Assembly: GCA_023078685.1 (NCBI GenBank)
Contig: JALGAS010000001.1
Location: 4,340,001-4,404,000, forward strand
DNA from: Neopestalotiopsis rosae
Taxonomy: Eukaryota > Ascomycota > Sordariomycetes > Amphisphaeriales > Sporocadaceae
Length of the DNA stretch: 64,000 bases
Reading direction: 5' to 3'
A program made the translations under genes and the position numbers. This document shows positions 44,606-54,023 of the stretch, piece after piece (position 1 is the first letter of the stretch; each line of letters starts with the position of its first letter). Under the pieces are notes generated by a model that was given only the letters and a program-made list of their open reading frames with translations, searched no databases and was not told the origin of the DNA.

Positions 44606-45592
44606 TGAAACGATTCGATAGCAGCCGGTGAAATTCATATATTCTTGGCTATAGTATTAGACATCATTTAGAATCGATCATTCGAGTCATTGACTCTTGA
44701 ACATCTTAAATATCCTCGGAAATCGGATTTTATAGCTCACTATCCTCAACCAAGGCATTGAGTGTTTATTCAAAGTCGACGCGCGCACATGATGTAAACC
44801 CGCCACGAGGTACAGCAGAGCCGAGTAATACTGGCAAAACTCGATTCAGGCTGGAAATAACCAGCGTCACAGGCCCTGCGGTATGCTGTACTGCGGTGGC
44901 CACGAAGGTGCGCCATCGCAATGACACTGACAGCAAGCAGTAACACAGAACGGCCATGAAAAAGGTTTTCGATGGCGACAATCGAAGTTCAAACAACGCA
45001 CAATTATCTCCAATTGGAAAAAAAAAAAGGAGACGGGAGATATTGGTTTGATTATATTGTATAAGGTTGTCGGAAATAGTCCCACCATATGGTACACTCG
45101 AAAAGTAGGTACATAGCTCAGGTAGGTAGCGTTATATATATACGCGAGCTCTCCACGAGCCATACAGCAGCTATGTACAGTAGGTTAGTTAGCTTAGCAA
45201 TCCACTAAGTGCCATGGCGACGGGCCGGGCCGTCACAATAAATATTGAGAGTATAATCTTCTCATAGAAGATTGCAATGTGTTAATCCTTATGACCTCTA
45301 GCACGATGATAACTCATGCAGCCACTATTAGACATAAGCCCTCGAATTAGGATGCATTCAATTCAGAAACAGTGCGAGAAGTTATATGCTCAGGCGCTGA
45401 CATATCGGTTGCTCCGCCTGTTGCCCAGCCTTATCCTTAACCGTCTCCCCGCATTTAAAGATTGCCCTTCCTCTATGCTCTTGATTCTGACATTCAATTC
45501 CTCCTTCGCAATATTCATCGGTCGCTAAGAAGACCAGAGTGTGACGGCATTCATCGCACACAATTTTATCACATAAAATAATCCCTGTCATC
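44606..45592. other. Intergenic region between DUF2235 gene and the 103-residue gene
   Basis: It is AT-rich and contains an A-rich run near 45020 and a TAGGTA/GGTAGGTAG stretch near 45105-45132. No coding frame with a domain is visible. It should hold the 3' UTR of the hydrolase and the promoter of the small gene. Confidence 0.45.
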
Positions 45593-46038
45593 ATGGCGGA
45601 CGAACAGTATGTATTACCCTGCGGTCACAAACGAACAACTCTAATATGCACTCCAGAAAGCCTTACGATGCCGAAAACTCCAAGGCTCCGGTTGAAGAGA
45701 GTCAGAACAAACAAGACCAAAGTGGCGACAGTAATGCTAGTGGTTGGGATGGGCGTCCCAAGTACAAGTCGGACACGACGGTAAGCACTCCATCCATGAT
45801 TCTCTTGACAGATGTATGCCTGGCGCAGCGTAGTTGACACACGGCCCCACGTGGCTGCCTACAGAGCAAGTTCTTCGTAAACGACAAGGTGCATTTGCGC
45901 GTTGGATCGTCCTTGACTGGGCCGTACTACATTGCTAGTGTCGTCCGCGCACGCGTCTATACGCTCTGCGACGCGAACGGTAATTATGTCAACGGTGCGG
46001 CTCAAATCGCCGAGAGCTCGCTGGTGCGCGCACCGTGA
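45593..46038 (+). CDS. Small hypothetical protein (103 residues), possible SH3-like barrel
   Basis: No single open frame covers this gene. Three exons (45593-45606, 45657-45780, 45865-46038) join in consistent phase through a 50-nt and an 84-nt intron with good donors (GTATGT, GTAAGC) and acceptors (CCAG, ACAG). The first half is hydrophilic and rich in Ser, Asp, Gln and Lys. The second half (FFVNDKVHLRVGSSLTGPYY, then YTLCDANGNYVNG) alternates hydrophobic and polar residues in the manner of a small beta-barrel. Short proteins of this kind recur in ascomycete genomes without known function. It lies between the DUF2235 hydrolase and the first caspase-like gene, tail-to-tail with the latter (about 190 bp). 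Splicing makes the call plausible, not certain. Confidence 0.6.
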
Positions 46039-46226
46039 GGTCTCTTCTGCCTCGAATTGTCAACTACGACGACGAACAAATGCCGGGTTATGACCGATTA
46101 GTGAATTTCCACATTTGTAGCCGCAAAGACCTCGACTTCACGCGATAAATAAATGTCGCAAGCAGATAAAGTGGCATATTATTGAATTTATTTGACGATC
46201 ATGTTTCAGTTCCAACGCAAACTCGA

Positions 46227-48484
46227 CTATTTAAGATGAGACCGCGTGATAATGTCTTCTGTTTTAATCCACCACGAAGCCCGCGGCTCGGTGAGTACAG
46301 GCCGCGACTTGGCGTGGCGGGGCCCTGAAGCCTCATCTCCCACCAGGTCATCCAGCTCATACTGGCGCAGATCGACGTGCTCCGTCGTGACGAATATCTT
46401 GAGAACATCCCGCATGACGAATGACGGGTCCTGTCGAAAAGCCGGCAATAGAGCTTTCGGGACCTCGATGTCAATTTCAAACGATTCTTCCTGCCCAGGA
46501 ATGACCTGTTTAGCGTGGCCCTCCTCGAACGGCATGATCTGGAAGATACCATGGAGAGGGGTCAAATTGAAGACTGTGATGAAGAGTGATCGAGAATAGT
46601 TGTTTCTGAAGTTGATCGACCAAGAGGAGATGATATCGAGGCTCTCCACAGGGGCTAGAGAAGTAGTAACGGTGAAATCAAACGGGGCCGATTGTGAATG
46701 AGGTATTGGTGGTGATGTCTTGTCTCGCAGTTCCATAAATGATCGCATATGCCAAAGCATATAAATTAATCTTTGGGCAACGTCCATTGATGAGGTAACG
46801 GCACATCTATCGACCAAGGTTAGCTATTCGTCCCCGATTCATGCTACGACTGACCATAAGTCCAGTCATATACACAAGACGTCGAGGGCATTAGAGCTTC
46901 ACTCACCCCTTGGACCGGATTGTCGGTAGATATGGGAATGGCTGATCGTCTGAGTTGCAAATTCTCAATTCGCCATTCAAGATGTTTATATGAAAATCTG
47001 GCTGGATTTTCTCCTCATGTCTTGCTTCGTCGGGAAAGCTCAGAATGATAGGTCTGGGCGCATCCAGAAAGCTTTGGTACTCGCTTTTAAGTCCTTTTGC
47101 AATGACAATAGAGCTTGCTGTACTATTATGAAGGATCTGGGCATAGATGCTTCTTGCCTCTTTCAGGAGCTTTGCTAGCCATCCGCTTTGGACAGATCCA
47201 AGTCGGTCTTCTTGCAGTGTTGTTTCAGATTCTTCCAATATCGTCGCATCAGACTCATATCCGTGGACCTTGGTGATAGATATCTTGATTGTATCCCCGG
47301 AGCGGCCTGAATTGGCCTGGCTCGACTCATTTGGATGATGCGAAGACTGACAAAGCCTAGGTCAGCAAGAGGGGAGAGATTAAGGCACCTCAAGATGTTT
47401 TTACCTTTCTAGGGTCAGACAGACAATATATGTCGCCTATACTTATTCCAGAGAGTTCTCCCTTATTCACAACTATACAGCGATCCTTCACGTTCAAGAC
47501 ATACAGACAAGTCGGAGATCCACGGGTTACATCATGCCGGAAAGACTCGAAGAGGATACGATCCCGAGGCCCGAGTAGCATAGGCTGCTGGGTTGTGAAT
47601 TGACTGAGTGTACCCCTAATGACGGCCTCAAGAAGATCTTGAAATGCTCCGTATGTTGTACTTGACCGTCGGTGTCCCAGATTCGTCAGCTCGGATATTA
47701 GTGTAGAGGTCAACGCGCCGTGGACCAACCCAGATGAGGCCGGACCCTCTACGGATTTCTCACTGGGCTGGCAGGCGGCAATAACATTGTATCCGCGGTC
47801 CCGGTATAGCCAACCCTTGTGCAAGGAAGCGTTTCTGGCGGAGCGCGAGGAGGGGCTATCGTACTCGCTCCCGCCGACCCGAGATTCTATTGCGGTGGAT
47901 GAACGCTTGCTCGTTGGGTGCAGTTCACCGCTGTGAGGCTTGCATCGCACTGCCCACTCGTCCCATAGTCGCTCCGCACCGCCAGAGAAGCAGCAGTCCA
48001 AAGTGACAAGAACCACTAGTCTCTTGGGAAGCGCAGTCATTCCATCAAGCCGTGCACCCAGCTCATGGTCGGGCATTTCTTCGTCGGTGAAACACAGCCT
48101 CTCATCCTTGCTCGACTCGCCCTTTTCCTTTGGGAGTAGCGTGGGTTCACGACTACCATGGCCTGAGAAATGAATGTGGACGAAATCTCCGGGCTTGGCG
48201 TGCGATGCGACATGATCCAAGGACCCAAGAAAGTTCCAGTACGTAGCGTTTGTGCTGGGTGGATCTGGTATCGTCGTTGCAGACGCCTTGCTTCTGGCGA
48301 GATGCAATCGAATATTCTCTGGTTTGATGATTAAAGAGTCTCGAAGAAAGTTGTACATGATTATGGCATCGTTACAACATCCTTTGAGGTTTTTCTCTGG
48401 CTCGGTTTCTGAATACTTATCGACACCAACGATAACGGCCCATCGTGATGGGGTTGAGGGACTGCTTGAAGTGTTGCCAGCCAT
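46227..48484 (-). CDS. Caspase-like (C14, p20) protease with C-terminal beta-sandwich domain
   Basis: Three exons (48484-47405, 47346-46907, 46806-46227) give 699 residues. The ATG at 48484 (MAGNTSSSPSTPSRWAVIVG) is preferred over an upstream GTG. The protease domain spans about residues 14-300, with catalytic His109 in HIHFSGHG and Cys165 in TLDCCFSGG; WAVIVGVDKYSE and GCCNDA are the usual metacaspase-like lead-in. A linker with IVVNKGELSGISIGDIYCL follows. The C-terminal part (about 560-690) is an all-beta domain with FRNNYSRSLFITVFNL, IMPFEEG, DVLKIFVTTEHVDL and the ending WWIKTEDI, resembling the DUF4384-like sandwich attached to many bacterial caspases. It is divergent from the DUF6594 gene (440 bp apart) and paralogous to the gene at 54024-55952. 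The substrate is unknown. Exon 2 was placed using the TGTCAG acceptor, since the nearer CTAG would break the frame. Confidence 0.85.
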
Positions 48485-48924
48485 TTTTGATTCTCCAAAG
48501 AGGATTGAAAACTGATAATAATCGAGTGAGTATTTCCCCACGAATGGACAATTAATTCGCCACTCTTATGTCAAGAATTTCGTGAAGCCTTTTGCTAGGC
48601 TCCAGGCTGCCTCGTCGGGAGCTCAGCCTATCAGGCACACTGTCGCACCATCTACTATGCTGCAGTCATGCCCGACTTGTGCGCAAGCGTCTGCAGAAAG
48701 AAAGGCGATCCACAGGATGATAAGTTCGCATCATAGGCCGCATTGGACGGTCTCTATCTATGGCTGGAGGCAATCGGCTCTGCTCCGCCTTGGAGAGGTC
48801 CTTGGCCTGCGACGGGATTATGGTGGACGCCTGGTGACGCTCTAAAGATGATCGATTCGTGCCCTCAACTGGAACACTTTAACAAAACATCAGATATTTT
48901 TCCAAGTTAAAAAGGGTGTATCAG
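48485..48924. promoter_or_regulatory. Shared divergent promoter of caspase-like and DUF6594 genes
   Basis: The two start codons are 440 bp apart on opposite strands with no gene between, so the two genes could share regulation. An 87-codon plus-strand frame (48582-48845) has no domain. No specific factor site was recognised. Confidence 0.4.
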
Positions 48925-50147
48925 ATGGCATCGGTACTACCAGTATCGCCAGGCGCGGCGCCTGTCAATATCTTGCGTCCTGCCCCAGAGAAAAGTAAGG
49001 TATCGCTACCCCAGCCAAATACCCCGACGGCCTAGCAGCACTGACCCCGCTACCGGCTTTAGTCGAGGATTACCCATCCGGGTATCCACGGTTCGCATCC
49101 TTGACCAGCTCCCACCCGTCGTTCTTCGTCTTTCGAGGCTTTCCTATGATCCGCGCTCGTATGCTATTATATAAGCAGGACATCATCTCCCAACTAGAGA
49201 CAGAGCTCGAGCGCATCGACCAAGACGAGACAAGGGCGCTCTTCCTGGGAAGCCGTAGACGAGATAATAACCTAGAGAGGCAGGCGATAATGAGCCAGCT
49301 CGAAACTGCGGTGGCAGAATATGGTGTGTTCCTCGTTCGTCCCACCTTTCAGCTTTCTTGCCATTAGCAAACGGGATTTCAATAGGATTGATGGCTTCCT
49401 GCGCAGTAGAATGTGCAAGGCCTCAGTCTGCGTGTATTCCAAATTCCCCCCTCTGACTATTACTCTGCAGATGACCTTCTGGCTCGCACCCGGCAAGCTC
49501 TGAACACTAGATCCGCCTCAGAGCGGAGCATTCAGAACCTGCAAGATTGGGTTAACAACTCTGGGTGCATTTCAAGAGAAGAATCCAAATATCTCTGGAA
49601 GAATGACCTCATCACAGTGGGAATTGGTGAGACGGACGGCTTCCTAGAATCTGTGGCCGACACTGTAGAAGACTGTGTGATTTGGTTTTCCCGCGTGGTC
49701 AACAGAGTATGTAGCCCCCTTAAAGATAATGGCCAAAGGCCCAGTGTCGTGGTACATGCAGATATCTGTACTGATGAATGGTCAAAGGACTTCCGTACAT
49801 CACACTCCCGTGATGCGAATATGCATATTTTCTCGGAGGGTCTCATCAGGACGCTGAGTCGAACGGTCCTGGCTGTCGTTGTTGCGACCGTTCTTTTGAT
49901 TCCCGTTGTGCTGATATCTCTCGTTCAATCCCAACCGGCTCGCTTGGGACTCGTGGTGCTCGCCAACGCCCTATTTGTCGCAATCTTGTCTTTGCTGGCG
50001 CGACAGAGAGTGGGAGAAGTCTTCGTTGCAGGTGCTACGTATGCAGTCCCCTGGAATATCCCAATTATAGGACCGCTGACAAACCCGGTGTACAGATACG
50101 CAGCAGTGCTAGTTGTGTACGTCTCAGGAACGGGGTCAAATTGCTGA
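48925..50147 (+). CDS. DUF6594-like membrane protein
   Basis: Three exons (48925-48994, 49063-49323, 49471-50147) give 335 residues. The signature IEDYPSGYPRFASLTSSHPS arises at the first splice junction. It is followed by the helical RARMLLYKQDIISQLETELE and by DDLLARTRQALNTR at the second junction, an arrangement typical of the fungal DUF6594 family. A soluble helical domain occupies about residues 24-240. Three hydrophobic segments follow at about 242-262 (TVLAVVVATVLLIPVVLISL), 269-286 and 311-326, giving a C-terminal membrane anchor or hairpin. The family has no established function to my knowledge. Its place between two caspase-clan protease genes makes it a candidate target or effector. 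It is divergent from one protease gene and tail-to-tail (98 bp) with the TPR-CHAT gene. Confidence 0.8.
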
Positions 50148-50245
50148 TCATTCGTCGTCAACTCTTGTTAGCGGCGAAGTGTGCCTCATAATACTACAGA
50201 TGCTACCTGAATCCACAGTTAAAGAAAGAAAGGAGGAAAAATTAA

Positions 50246-53221
50246 CTAAATACCGATGTGTATGAATGGAGCCCATTTCAGCACATCTTTCTGCGGATCC
50301 ACAATGACCTTGTATTCCAGCACGGCGTCGTGTAGAGCTTTTGCGACATTCAATTTCTCATCTCCCCTTTCATCGCTCTTTAGACTGGAACTGATTTTTT
50401 CGTAAAATCTCCGAGCCACTTCGCCGGCCGCAAAATCGTCAGCACCCCAGACTGTTCCGATGACATGTCGAAAACCCAGGGCCTGGAATACGCTGCCCAA
50501 ATGTAGAGCCTCATCTATAAGGTATGGATCTCTTTGCTCGGCCGTAGAGCAGGCTGATAGGTAGGCAACCAACCCTGACTTAATCTGGACTGACTGAAGG
50601 TCGGATACCGTTACAACGGCGGGCTTATTTTCCCGGACTAAAACGAGCCCGCTTTCCGACGGATTGAGGACGGAAATGACACCGTGACAAGCGAAATGAA
50701 CAAACGAGTGTTGAGGCAGTTCTTTCAAGACAGTTTCCGGGCATGGTTGCGACAAGTGGGTGATATTGTTATCGAAGATACGTTTTGTCACTTCCTCTTC
50801 ATATTGTGTGTTGAGGTTCCTGTGAGGCGCAGGATTGGATGCCATGGTCACGAGCAACATAGACCGTCGGAGCGAATCTAAAACGGCAGGCTGTTTCCTC
50901 GCATGCCGTAAAGCCCTGAAGGACGGGATATAAGAGGATATCACCCGTCCCTGTGCGTTGTCTACAGAGCCGGCTTGGTGGTTCCCAGCAGCGTGAAGCG
51001 GCGCGCGTCCTGCGAGGCCCGCCGCCACCCACCATATGCGGTTTCCTCGCTTCAGTGGCGTGGCATCCAGAATGGGTTTCACCGCTACTGTATATAGCCA
51101 AGCCAGGATGTCGTTGATCTGCCCGTCCGGTGACTTCTTCTGTCGGACTCGCGCATTCCTCCTGGCCTCATTCCCATATGATCCTAGTTCTGCTAGCTTT
51201 TTCTCAAGTTCATCTTCTGTCAGTAATGGGAGAGGTATCGATGTAATGCAATCTTCAGTGACAATAATGGCATCACAACGTCGCGCCGATACATTGATTG
51301 CAACGATTGGGCCCTCGACTGCCAAAGCTCGGAAATCATCTGCGTCAAACGGCCGCTGAAATTTTTGGAAACCATCCAATGACCTGATTTGATTCTCCAT
51401 CTCCTTGAGCTCTTCGGAGAGCACTCTGGCTCTAGATCTAGCACTGAAAAAACTCTCTGCCGTGTTTTGCAGCCTGGTCAAGGTTGACATTTCTGTCCGA
51501 CCTGATTCGTATCTGCTGGCTAGTTGATTATCGATGAGATGTAATTCAGACAGGTCTTCACGAGAGCCGATAAACGTCCCCGTGATGATGCAGTTTGCTG
51601 TTTCCAATGCGCTCAGAGCCTCAACCGCAGGGCGCCCGATCGCCAGAGCGCGGGCTGCAGCCATACTAGACAGACCGGAGACTTCGCGTAGTGTGTACTG
51701 TAGGTCCTCGAGCGCCATATCTTTTGGATTGAGTTCGGGGAGGATCTCCATGGCGAGCTGAAGTACGTGGTACGCATCTTGGTCATCTTCTACGAACAAG
51801 GATGCTGCCATTCCAGCTGCGATGCGGGCAACAGCAGAACCATTCTTGGCTCTCAAAGCTCCCATGTAGTTCCTGATGCCAAGTTTGAGCAGACTTTCGT
51901 CGGTATTTTCCGTGTAGGCCTTAATGACAAGCTCCCCAGACAGCTGGCAGTGCTCGGCAAAAATTGGATTGTTCTTGTCGGGGAAGCTGTCTAGCACCTG
52001 TCTCTGGTGCTCAACGGCCTGCTTCAGGTGCTCGCTGGCCTCCTCGACAGCTCCCAAACTCTTCAGGAGTCTATGCTGAGTTTCGTGTACTTTTGACAGG
52101 GTAGAGAGCACTCGCACGAGTTTCCAGCGATCAGACGGTCCATGATACAGGGCCTGATGTAACAAGCTGAATGCACGCTCACCATGACTTAAATTATCAT
52201 CCAGACTCTGTTGCAGGCAATATATCTCCCCAAATAGGATGAGTAGGTCGATCTTATCGTCATTGGGCGTTGAATTTTCGTGAGCGAATCGCTCTGCTTC
52301 AGTCGCCATCTCGATTGCTTCTTCAAAGACTTTGACGAACTCTTCTGAATCTGCACGTGTATTCTGCATTCGATAGCACTTGGTAATGAGGCGACTGCCA
52401 TAATCACAAAAATGTTCAAATCTCCACCGGTAGTCGCTGGGTTGGCTTGCAAGAATGAGTTTGGTAATCCTCAAAGACTCCCCTAGGCTACCGAACAATC
52501 CGGTAGCTCGATGGTGTTCATACAAGTTTTGCGCAAGACTAGTAAGGACGTCTATATTGTCTGACCAGTGCGCAACGTCGAGAGCTTCATAATCGTATCG
52601 GATTGCCATCTCCAAGTCTTCTAGATCTTGTGATGCAGATTCCTTGTAGCGCATAATCAAGATGCCCGCAAACCGGCTCAACAATTCTGCATGGTAAGGA
52701 TTTCCGTCGTTTGGCCGTTCGATGAATGCCTTCACCTGGTTGATGGCATTCTCGATAGACTCAATACTTCGAAGAGTATTGGCCTTCTGATGAATGCAAT
52801 TGATTTGCTTCCATTGTGCCCACCACATATCATAGGAGTCCTTTTGGGATAGAAGGATCGCTTTTTGATGCCACTCAATAGCCTCATCAATGTCGCTCAC
52901 GCGGCTATGCACGCCAAACAAATATGATAATGATGATGCCAGTTCGTCATAAATTGCGAGTATGTCATCGATCTCGACACCATCCTCGGTGCAAGCGCCC
53001 TTGACTGCTTCCCGGGCAAGTTTGACTGACTCTTCCAAGTCGGCAATCTTGCGAATTTTTTCATATTTGATTCTGTAGGCTGATCCCGCCCGATATAATG
53101 CATACACACGATCTTTGTTGTTTAAAGCGGTATGGGCAAGGATTTGGCGATTTTCCTGCAATATTTCATCGAGTTCAGCCACACTCAGATCCTGATGCAC
53201 TTTATTCCGATCTGGTATCAT
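50246..53221 (-). CDS. TPR-CHAT protease (991 residues)
   Basis: A single exon starts at the ATG at 53221. Residues about 20-520 form degenerate tetratricopeptide-type helical repeats (LEESVKLAREAV, DIDEAIEWHQKAILL, SIENAINQVKAFIE, EASEHLKQAVEHQRQVL). A helical bridge leads to the CHAT domain at about 640-991, with catalytic His846 in FVHFACHG and Cys891 in AYLSACSTA, followed by GSVFQALGFRHVIGTVWG. The dyad looks intact. CHAT (caspase HetF associated with TPRs) is a caspase-clan protease fold; bacterial members such as Csx29 are switched on by partner proteins and cut specific targets, and fungal members lie near gasdermin-like genes. The TPRs probably act as sensor or substrate-binding scaffold. 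The last residues WAPFIHIGI match the ending of the larger paralogue at 56845-62862. Confidence 0.92.
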   Translation of the reverse strand: MIPDRNKVHQDLSVAELDEILQENRQILAHTALNNKDRVYALYRAGSAYRIKYEKIRKIADLEESVKLAREAVKGACTEDGVEIDDILAIYDELASSLSYLFGVHSRVSDIDEAIEWHQKAILLSQKDSYDMWWAQWKQINCIHQKANTLRSIESIENAINQVKAFIERPNDGNPYHAELLSRFAGILIMRYKESASQDLEDLEMAIRYDYEALDVAHWSDNIDVLTSLAQNLYEHHRATGLFGSLGESLRITKLILASQPSDYRWRFEHFCDYGSRLITKCYRMQNTRADSEEFVKVFEEAIEMATEAERFAHENSTPNDDKIDLLILFGEIYCLQQSLDDNLSHGERAFSLLHQALYHGPSDRWKLVRVLSTLSKVHETQHRLLKSLGAVEEASEHLKQAVEHQRQVLDSFPDKNNPIFAEHCQLSGELVIKAYTENTDESLLKLGIRNYMGALRAKNGSAVARIAAGMAASLFVEDDQDAYHVLQLAMEILPELNPKDMALEDLQYTLREVSGLSSMAAARALAIGRPAVEALSALETANCIITGTFIGSREDLSELHLIDNQLASRYESGRTEMSTLTRLQNTAESFFSARSRARVLSEELKEMENQIRSLDGFQKFQRPFDADDFRALAVEGPIVAINVSARRCDAIIVTEDCITSIPLPLLTEDELEKKLAELGSYGNEARRNARVRQKKSPDGQINDILAWLYTVAVKPILDATPLKRGNRIWWVAAGLAGRAPLHAAGNHQAGSVDNAQGRVISSYIPSFRALRHARKQPAVLDSLRRSMLLVTMASNPAPHRNLNTQYEEEVTKRIFDNNITHLSQPCPETVLKELPQHSFVHFACHGVISVLNPSESGLVLVRENKPAVVTVSDLQSVQIKSGLVAYLSACSTAEQRDPYLIDEALHLGSVFQALGFRHVIGTVWGADDFAAGEVARRFYEKISSSLKSDERGDEKLNVAKALHDAVLEYKVIVDPQKDVLKWAPFIHIGI

Positions 53222-54023
53222 ATTTGATTACCTAGGCATTCAGAACGAGTTTTTTTGGAATAAAAAGATCGATTAGCTCAATGCTGCTTGTGTTTGCCTG
53301 GTTGGTTGTCCTTGATCTGGTCTTTTTCGTTTTCGTTGAAAAGATACGAAAGCTGAGGTCGGACCACAAGAACGGCTGATTTGCAGGAAGTCCTTCCACC
53401 ATATTACGTCCACTGCAGTCGGGCGTTGTCGTACTGCGGGGTGGGGGACAGATCATTGAGTAATTGCTACCCAGGTACCGTGCTAGGTACCTAACCTACC
53501 TAGGTAGATAGATATCTGATCAATAAGGTCTGGTGCCAGTGATTTTTGACATCTACCCTTTCACCTGCGAAGGACAGGATTTGTGAACGTGGGGGACTGT
53601 CCACTGGCGATCGCCTGCCAATCACCTGGAAGTACACGCATCCAATATCACCCAAGATGAAAATATGCCTGATTGCAGCCGATATGTACGTACCTATGTA
53701 CGTACCTTTGGGCTACGTACTGTAGGGCCTAGTCGAACCACCTGCAGTTTTTTCTCTTCCTGCTTTCGCGCAAATGGAAGTTCCCCTCCATCAACCCCAC
53801 TAAAAAGCAAAGGCCCGTCCCCGTGCTTCATGCTACGCGGCAAGTGATAACAACAATAATAGTAACGACAATAATGATGTGTAAAGGTTTTTTTACGTCC
53901 TTCAATCAAACGTGTACAGAGAAAAAGTTGGGTTTCACAATAGTTTATGATACATAAATCACGTTCCGGTTGGCAGACCACCATAGGAAAAGGTGTATCA
54001 GATTGATAAGTCGGCAGATTTGC
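53222..54023. other. Promoter region of TPR-CHAT gene with ACCT/AGGT and GTAC motifs
   Basis: The segment 53472-53512 is built of GGTACC, CTAGGT and ACCTACCT units. Another stretch at 53684-53718 repeats GTACGTACCT and TACGTAC. A 74-codon frame just upstream of the CHAT start (53232-53456, minus) may be an upstream ORF or leader and has no domain. The right end is the 3' flank of the second caspase-like gene. Confidence 0.5.

Noticed and set aside
53232..53456. 74-codon frame directly upstream of the 991-residue TPR-CHAT gene
   Set aside because: It ends before the CHAT start and in another frame with no domain. It may be an upstream ORF, but nothing supports a separate product.
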